A stretch of 64,000 bases of DNA from Streptomyces sp. SM10 (lineage in GTDB: Bacteria > Actinomycetota > Actinomycetes > Streptomycetales > Streptomycetaceae): the NCBI RefSeq assembly GCF_002910915.1, contig NZ_NEUF01000186.1:66494-130493 (forward strand). Direction: 5' to 3'. Below the pieces are notes generated by a model. The model searched no databases and was not told the DNA's origin. It saw nothing but the letters and a program-made list of their open reading frames with translations. Below, in pieces: positions 9,440 through 17,673 of this stretch; position 1 is the first letter of the stretch; each line of letters begins with the position of its first letter. Position numbers and translations under genes: made by a program.

Positions 9440-10207
9440 CTACTTCACAGGCTGCGCGTCATGGAGATCGACGGTGCCCGAATAGCCGGGAAGCGTCAGC
9501 TTGTCGTCCTCCTCGACCTTCCAGCCCAGCCCGTACGCCTTCACGTACAGCTGGTAGTTCTGGATCGCCGTGGAGTCGTCGAGCGCCCGCCTCAGCCGCC
9601 CCCGGTCCCCGACGGCGGTGACCTTGTACGGAGGGGAGTAGACCCGGCCCTGCAGGATCAGCGTGTTGCCGACGCAGCGCACCGCACTGGTGGAGATCAG
9701 TCGCTGGTCCATCACCCGGATCCCGCGGGCGCCGCCCTCCCAGAGGGCGTTGACCACGGCCTGCAGGTCCTGCTGGTGGATGACCAGGTCGTTGGGCTGC
9801 GGCTCCGGGTACCCAGGGTTGGCGGTGGCGTTCGGCGGGGCGTCGTTCAACGTGACGGAGAGCGCCTCGCCCGTGACCGCCGTCGTACCCGCGGCCTTCT
9901 CCAGCGCATCGAGCTTGGCGTCCTCGGCGCGGGTGCTGCCGTCGTCGCGGCGGGCGAGGGTGTCGATGTCCGCGCGCACGGAAGCGGTCGATTCGTCCAG
10001 CTCCGCGTTCTTCTCGCTGCGCTGCTGGATGAGATCCGAGAGCTTCAGCAGGGAGGAATCGGTCCGGATATCGGTCCCTTTGGCCGTGTTGGCACTGGTG
10101 ACGAAGATCAGTCCGGCCAGGGCGAAGACGGCAGCGGTGAGGCCCTGGACCGGCCATCGGGACATGCGCCGGGCCGGGCCGCGAGGAGAGTCGGCAGAAT
10201 TGCTCAA
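9440..10207 (-). CDS. DUF881 family membrane-anchored protein
   Basis: A 255-residue protein with an N-terminal membrane helix (about 22-42), a coiled-coil-like region (about 55-105) and the conserved DUF881 extracytoplasmic domain, including VIHQQDLQAVVNALW and RVMDQRLISTSAVRCVGNTL. DUF881 proteins commonly sit near crgA in actinobacteria; the molecular role is unknown. The start is taken as TTG, 13 nt after AAGGAG; an internal ATG (MSRWPVQ) is an alternative. It diverges from crgA. Confidence 0.85.
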   Translation of the reverse strand: MSNSADSPRGPARRMSRWPVQGLTAAVFALAGLIFVTSANTAKGTDIRTDSSLLKLSDLIQQRSEKNAELDESTASVRADIDTLARRDDGSTRAEDAKLDALEKAAGTTAVTGEALSVTLNDAPPNATANPGYPEPQPNDLVIHQQDLQAVVNALWEGGARGIRVMDQRLISTSAVRCVGNTLILQGRVYSPPYKVTAVGDRGRLRRALDDSTAIQNYQLYVKAYGLGWKVEEDDKLTLPGYSGTVDLHDAQPVK

Positions 10208-10343
10208 CGTACCCTTATCTCCTTAGGCGCCACGGAAGCACTACGCTAACGGACGCCCCGGGGAGGCAGCATTCCCCCTCGCGCCCCGGCGCCAGCCACA
10301 GATCCCTGCGCGGTCACGCAGCGCATCGACAGGAGAGTCCCTC

Positions 10344-10598
10344 GTGCCGAAGTCACGTATCCGCAAGAAGGCAGACTTCACGCCCCCGCCGGCGAAGCAG
10401 TCGACGAGCATAAAGCTGACCAACCGGAGTTGGGTGGCGCCGGTGATGCTGGCGCTCTTCCTGATCGGTCTGGCCTGGATCGTGGTCTTCTACGTCACCG
10501 AGGGTGACCTGCCGGTCGACGCCCTCGGCAACTGGAACATCGTCGTGGGCTTCGGGTTCATCGCCGGCGGCTTCGGCGTCTCCACGCAGTGGAAGTAG
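10344..10598 (+). CDS. crgA: Cell division protein CrgA
   Basis: An 84-residue protein with two membrane helices (about 33-52 and 63-80), which in Streptomyces delays and coordinates FtsZ-ring formation in aerial hyphae. The sequence has the basic N-terminus MPKSRIRKKADFTPPP and the family pattern NRSWVAPVMLALFLIGLAWIV. It starts GTG with an AGGAGAG Shine-Dalgarno. A cluster of DnaA boxes follows immediately, so the flank links cell division and replication genes in position. Confidence 0.95.
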   Translation: MPKSRIRKKADFTPPPAKQSTSIKLTNRSWVAPVMLALFLIGLAWIVVFYVTEGDLPVDALGNWNIVVGFGFIAGGFGVSTQWK

Positions 10599-10622
10599 CT
10601 CCCAGCTAGCTCTGCCCTGAAG

Positions 10623-10825
10623 TTACCCACAGAGTTATCCACAGGCGGGGGAAAAGGTCAGACGATCTGTGGATAACTTCCCTCGAAGTTGACGCCGGTG
10701 TGACTACACACTTACGCACCACGAGGCGGTACGCCCCTTGCCCTGACTGGAAGAACCCAGTTCAGCGACAAGGGGCACACCTGTTCCCCACGTCGTGCAC
10801 AAGATCCGGCACACTCTGTGGACAA
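10623..10825. promoter_or_regulatory. Cluster of DnaA boxes outside oriC
   Basis: Four 9-mers: TTACCCACA (10623, one mismatch), TTATCCACA (10635, perfect), TGTGGATAA (10668, perfect, opposite strand) and TGTGGACAA (10817, perfect Streptomyces consensus, opposite strand). They lie between crgA and the convergent rhomboid gene, about 26 kb from oriC. Separate DnaA-box clusters that moderate initiation have been described in S. coelicolor; equivalence to any of them is inferred. Confidence 0.8.
10733..10776. terminator. Probable terminator between crgA and rhomboid gene
   Basis: Imperfect inverted repeat with outer arms GCCCCTTG/CAAGGGGC and inner complementary blocks, separated by a 6-nt loop. 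It sits between converging genes. Confidence 0.55.
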
Positions 10826-10852
10826 CCGCACCCCTGGAGCAACGCATTCCGC

Positions 10853-11761
10853 TCAGGTGAGCGCCGCGGATCTGATCAGGACCGCCACCACGACCACCAC
10901 CAGGACCAGTGCACAGGCGCCGTACTGCACCAGATTCCGGTGCTCCCGGGGGGCGTGGACCATGGCGATCGCGATCAGCGCCCCGGCGACCAGCCCGCCC
11001 ACGTGCGCCTGCCAGGCGATGGCACCCCAGGGGTTGAACGTGAAGATCAGGTTCACCACGAGCAGCGCGATCACGGGCCGCATGTCGTAGTTCATCCGGC
11101 GCATCAGCACCGCCGTGGCTCCCAGCAGGCCGAAGATGGCTCCCGAGGCACCGAGGGAACCCTGGGCGGGGTCGGCGATCCAGTAGGTGAGCGCGCTGCC
11201 CGCAAGCCCGGAGAGCAGGTAGAGCGCGAGGTAGCGGGCCCTGCCCAGCGCGGCCTCCAGAGGGCCGCCGAGCCACCACAGCCCCAGCATGTTGAAGGCG
11301 ATGTGCCACACCTCCTGGTGCAGGAACATCGACGTCACCAGCCGGTACCACTGGCCCTCCGCCACACCTTCGAGACCGGCCGACGGATCGCCCGTGTAGG
11401 CACGGCCGAACAGCAGCAGGTCGTCGACCAGCGGGAACTTGGTCCGCTCGGTGACGAGGACCGCCACGAAGACGGCGAGATTGATGCCGAGCAGGATCTT
11501 GGTGACCAGCCTGGGGTCGGCCGCGACCCGGCCGCCGGCCAGCGTCCGCGGCCGGCTCGCGGCGGGATGGTGGCCCGTACCCGAACCCTCACGGACGCAC
11601 TCCGGGCAGTGGAACCCCACCGAGGCCCCGATCATGCAGTCCGTGCAGATCGGCCGCTCGCACCGCGTGCAGCGGATCCCCGTCTCCCTGCCCGGATGCC
11701 GGTAACACGTGAGCGGCCCGGCCGCGGACCCGTCCTGGTCTTCCGGCGGCTGCTGGTCCAT
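10853..11761 (-). CDS. Rhomboid-family intramembrane serine protease with N-terminal zinc-finger-like domain
   Basis: Membrane protease of 302 aa. Residues 19-60 or so hold a B-box-like cysteine cluster (CYRHPGRETGIRCTRC, CTDC, CPEC). Six or more membrane helices follow, with the rhomboid serine motif GASGAIFG and the partner His in WQAHVGGLVAG. Together these form the Ser-His dyad, so an active protease is predicted. The substrate is unknown. The neighbouring genes are unrelated. Confidence 0.93.
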   Translation of the reverse strand: MDQQPPEDQDGSAAGPLTCYRHPGRETGIRCTRCERPICTDCMIGASVGFHCPECVREGSGTGHHPAASRPRTLAGGRVAADPRLVTKILLGINLAVFVAVLVTERTKFPLVDDLLLFGRAYTGDPSAGLEGVAEGQWYRLVTSMFLHQEVWHIAFNMLGLWWLGGPLEAALGRARYLALYLLSGLAGSALTYWIADPAQGSLGASGAIFGLLGATAVLMRRMNYDMRPVIALLVVNLIFTFNPWGAIAWQAHVGGLVAGALIAIAMVHAPREHRNLVQYGACALVLVVVVVAVLIRSAALT

Positions 11762-11917
11762 CGGTCATGGCCCCTTCGGTCCTCGTCCGTGGAGGCGCCG
11801 CACACGCGGCAGCCCCGCTCGCCCGTTATGTAGCAGTACGGACGAGCAGGGCGGTTCGTTCCCCGAGGGGCGACGGCCGTGAGGGTCAGCGGCCCGGCAG
11901 GTCCGCCGCCCGCCGGT

Positions 11918-12445
11918 TCATCGCGTCTCGATGACGACCGACTCGATCACCACGTCCTGGAGCGGACGATCGGTCCGCGGGTTGGTCGGTGCCGCGGCGA
12001 TCGCGTCCACGACCTTCTTGCCGGCCTCGTCGGCGACCTCGCCGAAGATCGTGTGCTTGCCGGTCAGCCACGCGGTGGGCGACACGGTCACGAAGAACTG
12101 CGAACCGTTGGTACCCGGACCGGCGTTGGCCATCGCCAGCAGGTAGGGCTGGGTGAAGGCGAGATCGGGGTGGAACTCGTCACCGAACTCGTAGCCGGGG
12201 CCGCCCGTTCCGTTGCCGAGCGGGTCACCGCCCTGGATCATGAATCCGCTGATCACGCGGTGGAAGACAGTGCCGTCGTACAGCTTGTCCGTGGACTTCC
12301 TGCCGGTCTCCGGGTCGGTCCACTCACGCCCGCCCGTGGCGAGTTCGACGAAGTTCTTGACCGTCCTGGGCGCGTGGTTCGGCAGGAGCCGGATCGCGAT
12401 GTCGCCCTGATTGGTCTTCAAAGTGGCGTACAGCTGCTCGGCCAC
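11918..12445 (-). CDS. ppiA: Cyclophilin-type peptidyl-prolyl cis-trans isomerase
   Basis: Cytosolic foldase of about 175 residues. The cyclophilin core is complete: FHRVISGFMIQGGDP, GPGTNGSQFFVTV and LTGKHTIFGEV. There is no signal peptide. The start is the GTG of VAEQLYATLKTNQG, preceded by GGAAGG; an upstream in-frame extension to 12538 lacks conservation. The gene order near the origin mirrors ppiA in mycobacteria. Confidence 0.94.
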   Translation of the reverse strand: MAEQLYATLKTNQGDIAIRLLPNHAPRTVKNFVELATGGREWTDPETGRKSTDKLYDGTVFHRVISGFMIQGGDPLGNGTGGPGYEFGDEFHPDLAFTQPYLLAMANAGPGTNGSQFFVTVSPTAWLTGKHTIFGEVADEAGKKVVDAIAAAPTNPRTDRPLQDVVIESVVIETR

Positions 12446-12794
12446 GGTCTGCCTTCCGATAAGTCTTCGCTGATGACCACCGATCCTCGCACGGGGTAAC
12501 CGCTCCGCAGCGCGGTCACGGCACGGGGCGGACGGCACTCACCTCGTTGCCCGCTTTCCCGCACCTTTCCCACACTTCCTGCGGCACACCGTGCGCCCAG
12601 GTGCCGGACGACACGGAGCGCGCCGACACGAACCGTGGCAGGGTCGGCCTCACGCTGCCCTTGCACCGTATTGCCCGAGAATGACGTTCATGACCCGGAT
12701 GCCCGTCCCGCATGGCACAGAAGGCCACAGCGGGCATGATTTCGAATTGGGTGGATAGGCGGAGTACCTACCCGCCACCAAGGAGGAGGATCCC

Positions 12795-13520
12795 GTGACC
12801 CGCATCGACAGCGTGCGCGCCGCAACCTACTCGGCGAAGGACAGCGCGCAGCACGCCGCGGACGTGGTGGCGCCTTACGCCGACACCGCCAAGGAACAGG
12901 CCGCGTACTACGCACAGGAGGCCCGCGCACGGCTCGCGCCCAAGGTGTCGAAGGCCGCCGCGCAGGCCCGCGTCCAGTACGGCGCGCATCTCGCACCACG
13001 TATCGAACAGGCTCTGACCCATGTGCCGCCCAAGGTCGACGAGGCCGCGCACAAGGCCGCCACCCGGACGCGCAGTGCCGCCCGCACCGCGGCGGACTAC
13101 ACCGTGCCGCGCGTCGAGTACGCGGTGGCGGCGAGCCGTCCCATGGCCGGGGAGGCCACTGCCCGCAGCGCGGCCGCACTGGCGGCACTCCGTGGCCAGG
13201 TGACGGCGAAGGAGATCCAGAAGCTCGTCAGGAAGCACGAACGGCGGGCCAAGGCGGGGCGGGCGGCCAAGGGGTTCCTCGTCCTGGGCGTCCTGGCCGG
13301 CGGGGCCTTCGCCGCCTGGAAGTGGTGGGACAAGCAGGCCAACCCGGACTGGCTGGTCGAGCCCCCGGCCCCCACCGAGGTGGCCGACGACCGCACCCCG
13401 CTGACCTCGGTCGACGGCAGCGGCCGGACGGTACTCGACCCGGAGGTCCGTGCCAAGCAGGACGATGCCGAGTCCGGAGTGGATCCGGCGGACGGTAGCG
13501 ACCGCGACGACCACCGCTGA
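12795..13520 (+). CDS. DUF5324 family protein
   Basis: A 241-residue actinomycete protein of unknown function. The N-terminal half is an Ala-rich amphipathic helix region (YADTAKEQAAYYAQEARARLAP-like), resembling apolipoprotein or YtxH-type repeats. One membrane helix lies at about 157-175 and an acidic C-terminal tail follows. It starts GTG after GGAGGA. A strong terminator follows directly. It is the last conserved core gene before the accessory insert. Confidence 0.88.
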   Translation: MTRIDSVRAATYSAKDSAQHAADVVAPYADTAKEQAAYYAQEARARLAPKVSKAAAQARVQYGAHLAPRIEQALTHVPPKVDEAAHKAATRTRSAARTAADYTVPRVEYAVAASRPMAGEATARSAAALAALRGQVTAKEIQKLVRKHERRAKAGRAAKGFLVLGVLAGGAFAAWKWWDKQANPDWLVEPPAPTEVADDRTPLTSVDGSGRTVLDPEVRAKQDDAESGVDPADGSDRDDHR

Positions 13521-13545
13521 CCCGGCCGCCCGGGAGCGACGTCCG

Positions 13546-13585
13546 CGAGGGGCGCCGGAAGACTCAGGGTCTCCGGCGCCCCTCG
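13546..13585. terminator. Terminator of DUF5324 gene
   Basis: Perfect 14-bp inverted repeat (CGAGGGGCGCCGGA and its complement) with a 12-nt loop, 26 bp after the stop. Confidence 0.85.
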
Positions 13586-13643
13586 CTTCGTACGTGCTCC
13601 GGCTTCCCGCGGCCGGCCCCGCCCCGCCCGCTTGCGGACACGG

Positions 13644-13683
13644 GAAAGCCCCCGACCTGATGAAAGACAGGTCGGGGGCTTTC
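13644..13683. terminator. Strong hairpin terminator, tRNA-terminator style
   Basis: Perfect 16-bp stem GAAAGCCCCCGACCTG / CAGGTCGGGGGCTTTC with an 8-nt loop. This form is common after streptomycete tRNA genes. It lies just left of a tRNA-3'-end-like fragment and may be the leftover terminator of a displaced tRNA. Confidence 0.85.
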
Positions 13684-13688
13684 TGTTG

Positions 13689-13712
13689 TGGGAGGCCAGG
13701 AGATGCGAACCC
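13689..13712 (-). other. tRNA 3'-end-like scar (possible old attachment site)
   Basis: On the minus strand this reads like the T-loop, the T-stem 3' strand and the acceptor 3' strand of a tRNA. The plus strand has AGGAGATGCGAAC, where tRNA-Ala at 19427 has AGGAGATTCGAAC. Similarity stops abruptly after the T-loop; no D-arm, anticodon arm or matching T-stem 5' strand follows. It is not a functional tRNA. Confidence 0.4.
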
Positions 13713-14255
13713 GAAACGACTACGGAGCGGAGTTCGGCACCTGAGACCAGCCGATGTCACACCCGCCCGCGCATCAGAGAAAAGCCGCACGGCTCGAATT
13801 AGAAATCCACGAGCGCGCCGAGAGAATCCCTGCGGAATCATCTCCACGCTCACTCAATGATCAGCCTCCCCGTCCTATCAATTCACGCTTTGCACATTCC
13901 TCCCCCACCGACCCCGAGCAAATTCCGATCGTCCCGACCGAAAAGGACTGCCCACCCGGCGTGGCCGTCCGGGCGCGCTGCCACCCGGGAGACGCAGGAC
14001 GGCGGCAACCCAGTCTCCCGTCGCTGGTGAGGCGCGGGACGCGGCGCACGACGCGGCCGGAGGCAGAACACAGGGCGGGGCACGAAATTCGTGCGAGGTC
14101 AAACAACAGGATCAAGAATTGACAGGGGCTGACAGGCATGCCCTCGGAGCACGCTGAACCACCGGCCCGATCGCGTCCCGAATAATTGACAGAATGCTTG
14201 GCGGCATGCCCTCGTGACGCCGTAAAATCTCCGACCATTACCGGCAGCACGGGGA
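13713..14255. other. Non-coding stretch with short direct repeats
   Basis: No convincing gene on either strand: the open frames lack codon bias and ribosome sites. GC is visibly lower than in the flanks. GGCATGCCCTCG occurs at 14135 and again at 14203, each 10-11 nt after a TTGACA (14119, 14186). A third TTGACA at 14256 is the -35 of the MFS promoter. The spacing of about 68 bp suggests an old tandem duplication. Confidence 0.6.
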
Positions 14256-14284
14256 TTGACACACATCTGACGGTTGCTTACGGT
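14256..14284 (+). promoter_or_regulatory. Vegetative-type promoter of MFS gene
   Basis: Perfect -35 TTGACA, 17-bp spacer and -10 TACGGT (TANNNT type), ending 38 bp before the GTG start. One of the best HrdB-type matches in the window. Confidence 0.75.
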
Positions 14285-14322
14285 CCGCTCGTCGGCTTTC
14301 CGGATCGCACCCTGAGGAATTC

Positions 14323-15954
14323 GTGAACACATCCACGTTGCCGAAGTTCGCACAGCAGTTGATCCTTGCCGTTCTCATGGTGTGTCTCCTGCTGATCTGG
14401 CTGGACAACACCGTTCTGAGCACCACCCTGGAGACCCTGGCGGACCCGGTCCACGGGCTGAACGCCGGCCCGGCCGAGCTGCAGTGGGCCACCGGCTCGT
14501 ACACGCTGGCCTTCGCCACCCTGATGTTCACCGCGGGCGCGCTGGGCGACCGCTTCGGTCACCGGACCGTGCTCGTGACGGGTCTCGTGGTCTTCGCCGC
14601 GTCCTCGCTGTGGGCGGCGTACGCGGGTGACGCGGGGCAACTGATCGCCGCCCGGGCGGCGATGGGCGTCGGCAGCGCGCTGATCATGCCGGCCACCATG
14701 GCCATCCTCATGTGGACGTTCACCGGCCCGGCGCGGTCGACCGCGATCGCGATCTCCTCGACCTCCGCCGGTGTCGGCATGGCCGTGGGCCCGGTGCTCG
14801 CCGGCGTGCTGCTCGACCACTTCTGGTGGGGCTCTGTCTTCCTGGTCAACGTCCCGGTGGCGATCCTCGCCCTGATCGGCATCGCCCTGCTGGTCCCGGA
14901 CTTCCGCAGCCCCGTCGTGCGACCGCTGGACCCGGCCGGGATGCTGCTGTCCGTCACCGGCCTCGCGGCGCTCGCCTACGGACTGATCCGCGCGGGCCAG
15001 GTGGCGGCCTGGGGCCGTACGGACGTCTGGGCACCGATCCTCGTCGGACTGGTCCTTCTGGCCGTGTTCGTCCGCGTCGAACTGCGCAGCAAGAGGCCCG
15101 GCTTCGATCCGCGGCTGCTCGCCCAGCGCGCGTTCGGCGGCGGAAACGTGGCGCTCGGCCTGCTCCTGTTCGCCGTGGCCGCGGTCACCTTCTACAACGC
15201 CTTCTACCTGCAGGGCGCGCGCGGCTACTCGCCGGTCGAGGCGGGCCTGGCCGGCCTGCCGACGGCGCTCGGCGCGATCTTCGGCGCACCCGTCGGCGCC
15301 CGCCTGGTGCACCGCTGGTCGCTGCGGCCCGTCGCCGTGACGGCGCTGTTCGTCGCGGCGCTGACCATGGGTGCGTACGGGCTCTTCGGAGTGGGCACGC
15401 CCCTCGTCCGGATCGAGGCCGTGCTGCTGGTCCAGGGCCTCTCCATCGGCATGGCGCTCGGACCCGTGACCGCGGCGCTGATCAGCACGCTGCCGCTGGA
15501 GCGGGCCGGTGCCGGCTCGGCCGTCACCAACACCGCGCGCCAGACCGGCAGCGTGATCGGTATCGCCGTCGGCGGCACGATCCTGTCGATCGTGTACCGG
15601 CGCGCGATCGAACCCTCGCTGGACGGTGTCCCCGGACCGGTGCGGGAGCAGGCACTGGTCTCCGCCGAACAGGCACGGCACGCCGCCACCACGTCCCGCC
15701 TGCCCACGCTCGGGCACGCCGCCGACGACGCGTTCGTCCACGCCATGCATGTCGGAGCGGTCTGGATCATGTGTGTCACGCTCCTGGGCGCGGTCGTGCT
15801 GCTGCTCGCCCTGCGCCCGGTCCGCGAGCCCGCGCCCGTCGGGGGCGAGCCGGAGCCCGCGGGCCACGGCGGCCCGGCCCCGGACGCCGCGGTCTCCCCG
15901 GACGGTACCGAGGGCAGGCCCGCCCGCGAGGGCGACGACGTCAGGACCCTCTGA
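14323..15954 (+). CDS. MFS drug:H+ antiporter, DHA2 (14-helix) family
   Basis: Proton-driven multidrug exporter of 543 residues, with about 14 hydrophobic segments and the usual MFS blocks: LDNTVLSTTLETL in helix 1, GDRFGHRTVL after helix 2, and the motif-C-like SAGVGMAVGPVLAG. The C-terminal 40 residues are a hydrophilic Gly/Pro/Asp-rich tail. It starts GTG after TGAGGA. No regulator is adjacent, and the strong promoter suggests constitutive expression. It belongs to the accessory insert, not the origin core. The substrate is unknown; related proteins export dyes, antiseptics or self-made antibiotics. Confidence 0.92.
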   Translation: MNTSTLPKFAQQLILAVLMVCLLLIWLDNTVLSTTLETLADPVHGLNAGPAELQWATGSYTLAFATLMFTAGALGDRFGHRTVLVTGLVVFAASSLWAAYAGDAGQLIAARAAMGVGSALIMPATMAILMWTFTGPARSTAIAISSTSAGVGMAVGPVLAGVLLDHFWWGSVFLVNVPVAILALIGIALLVPDFRSPVVRPLDPAGMLLSVTGLAALAYGLIRAGQVAAWGRTDVWAPILVGLVLLAVFVRVELRSKRPGFDPRLLAQRAFGGGNVALGLLLFAVAAVTFYNAFYLQGARGYSPVEAGLAGLPTALGAIFGAPVGARLVHRWSLRPVAVTALFVAALTMGAYGLFGVGTPLVRIEAVLLVQGLSIGMALGPVTAALISTLPLERAGAGSAVTNTARQTGSVIGIAVGGTILSIVYRRAIEPSLDGVPGPVREQALVSAEQARHAATTSRLPTLGHAADDAFVHAMHVGAVWIMCVTLLGAVVLLLALRPVREPAPVGGEPEPAGHGGPAPDAAVSPDGTEGRPAREGDDVRTL

Positions 15955-16015
15955 CGCCATGGGCACCAGCGGAAAGTCTCCGAGGCGGGGTCGGACACCC
16001 GGGCCACGTACCTGA

Positions 16016-17210
16016 CGTGGCGGGTGGGCGGTCCGCCTGGCCGGACGGCTGCCTCTGCCGAGGCCGGTCGCCCTGGGTCTGGCCCGGCCCTTCGCACGGC
16101 CTGCCCGCGCGCTGGTGATGGGTACCGCGGTCCTGTTCGGCACCGTCGCCGTCACGTTCGCCGTGGGGATGGGCGCCTCACTCGGCGAGGTGACGAAGGC
16201 CAGGGCCCATGACGCCGCCGATGTCACGGTGGCCGTACCCCTGCCGGAGATCGGGCCCGCCGGACCGGTCCCCGAAGAGCGGCCCGCTGCCGATCCAGCG
16301 AAGATCGCCGCCGCGATCGAGGCCAACTCCGGGACCGGGAAGTACTACAGCGCCGGAACGGTCCGGGCGACCGTCTCCGGCGTGACCGGCACCACCGCCG
16401 TGAACGCCTTCACCGGCGACGCCTACTGGGGCGGCTACACGATGGTCTCCGGTCGCTGGTTCGACCAACCCGGCGAGGCCGCAGTCCCGACCGGCTTCCT
16501 GGCTGCCACCGGCATCGAGATCGGAGACACTGTCACCCTGAACGGCCTGGGCGAGCCGGTCACGGTCCGGATCGTCGGCGAGGTCCTCGACCCCCGCTAC
16601 GACGGCATGCAGGTCTTCACCGACGCAGCGAACCTCACGCCCACACACGCAGACCTGACGGACATCAGCCACTATCGCGGTCACGTCCGGTACGGACGTG
16701 GGTAGTTATGTCGACGCGCTGAACAAGGACCTGGCCCCACTGGACGTCACTGCGATCGCCGGCAGCCCCGACCGCGGCAGTGACATGGTCGTCACCCTCA
16801 ACGCCCTGTCGGCGCTCCTGACCCTGATGCTCGTCGCGGTCGCCGCGCTCGGCGTGCTGGGCGGCGTCCTGCTCGACACGCGAGAACGCGTCCGGGAACT
16901 CGGTATCCACAAGGCGCTCGGCATGACCCCCCGGCAGACCATCGCGATGGTCCTCACCTCAGTTGTGCTGACCGGCCTGGCCACGGGCGCCGTGGGCGTA
17001 CCGCTCGGCGTGGTCCTGCACGGTTGGGTCATGCCCGCGATGGGCGACAGCGCCGGGCTTCGCCTCCCCGACTCCGTCGTCGCCGTGTACGACGGGGCTC
17101 AGCTGCTGCCGCTCACCCTCGGCGGTCTGCTCATCGCCACCCTGGGCGCCCTGCCGCCCGCCGGCTGGGCCGCCAAGGCCAAAACCGCGACAGCGCTGCG
17201 CACCGAGTAG
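16016..17210 (+). pseudogene. Broken FtsX/MacB-like ABC-transporter permease (C-terminal half, frameshifted)
   Basis: The remnant begins inside a permease, at the conserved block RPVALGLARPFARPARALV followed by a membrane helix. It continues through a periplasmic domain to LTDISHYR, then shifts frame and resumes as TSGTDVGSYVDALNKDL with three more helices, ending KTATALRTE. The N-terminal half and the ABC ATPase are absent. The switch at about 16676-16682 is explained by one extra G in GCGGTC. It therefore carries both a truncation and a +1 frameshift and should be non-functional. Confidence 0.85.
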
Positions 17211-17673
17211 CCGAAGACTTCAGGTTCGGCCCTCTTGCCTGTGGCCCCCACCGCAACCCAGCGGTGGGGCCAATCGGCCAGCTCCCGGCGACTGTCGCGG
17301 CGGTACCCGGCCCGATCCGTCAGGTTTGATCGGTCAGTCCCTCCGCGTACACCTGCGACAGCGGCTGCGGTCCCACGTACCGCTGGCAGTTGCACTGCTC
17401 CGCCTCATAGCGCACCGGCTTGTTCTCGTCCCAGGCGGTCGGCACCTCGACCCGGTCATGGCACTAGCCCTGCTTGTTATGCCTGGCGAGATGGCGCGTG
17501 CACCCGCAGATGGGCTATGGGGCTTGTGCGCCGCCTCGACGGCCAGGCGCTCCTGCTTCGCCGCCGCCATCAGCTCCAGCTTCCGCTCTATGCCGGTTGC
17601 GCAGAGCCGTACGGATGTTCTCGGCCGCCCATGCGAAGCCACCCATCGAGAAGGCGATCGGGCCTGCCTGCTG
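17211..17673. other. Decayed region between permease remnant and ATPase gene
   Basis: No intact gene. Besides the C-terminal remnant, the minus strand at about 17540-17640 reads as plausible coding sequence (IERKLELMAAAKQERLAVEA) in one frame and as ENIRTALRNRH just upstream in another, as expected from a frameshifted, degraded gene. Confidence 0.55.
17320..17463 (-). pseudogene. C-terminal gene remnant, family not identified
   Basis: On the minus strand, an open segment of about 47 codons reads VEVPTAWDENKPVRYEAE, then CNCQRYVGPQPLSQVYAE and a short end before TGA. Composition and codon use look genuinely protein-coding, but a TAG lies immediately upstream and no start with a ribosome site is visible. 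It looks like the tail of a larger gene, perhaps from a mobile element. The parent family is not established. Confidence 0.5.

Noticed and set aside
13689..13765. A functional tRNA gene next to the 13644 terminator
   Set aside because: Only the 3' end resembles a tRNA; no matching T-stem, anticodon arm or D-arm could be built.
13754..14262. Open frames on both strands in the low-GC gap before the MFS gene
   Set aside because: No codon bias, no ribosome sites, products without any motif.
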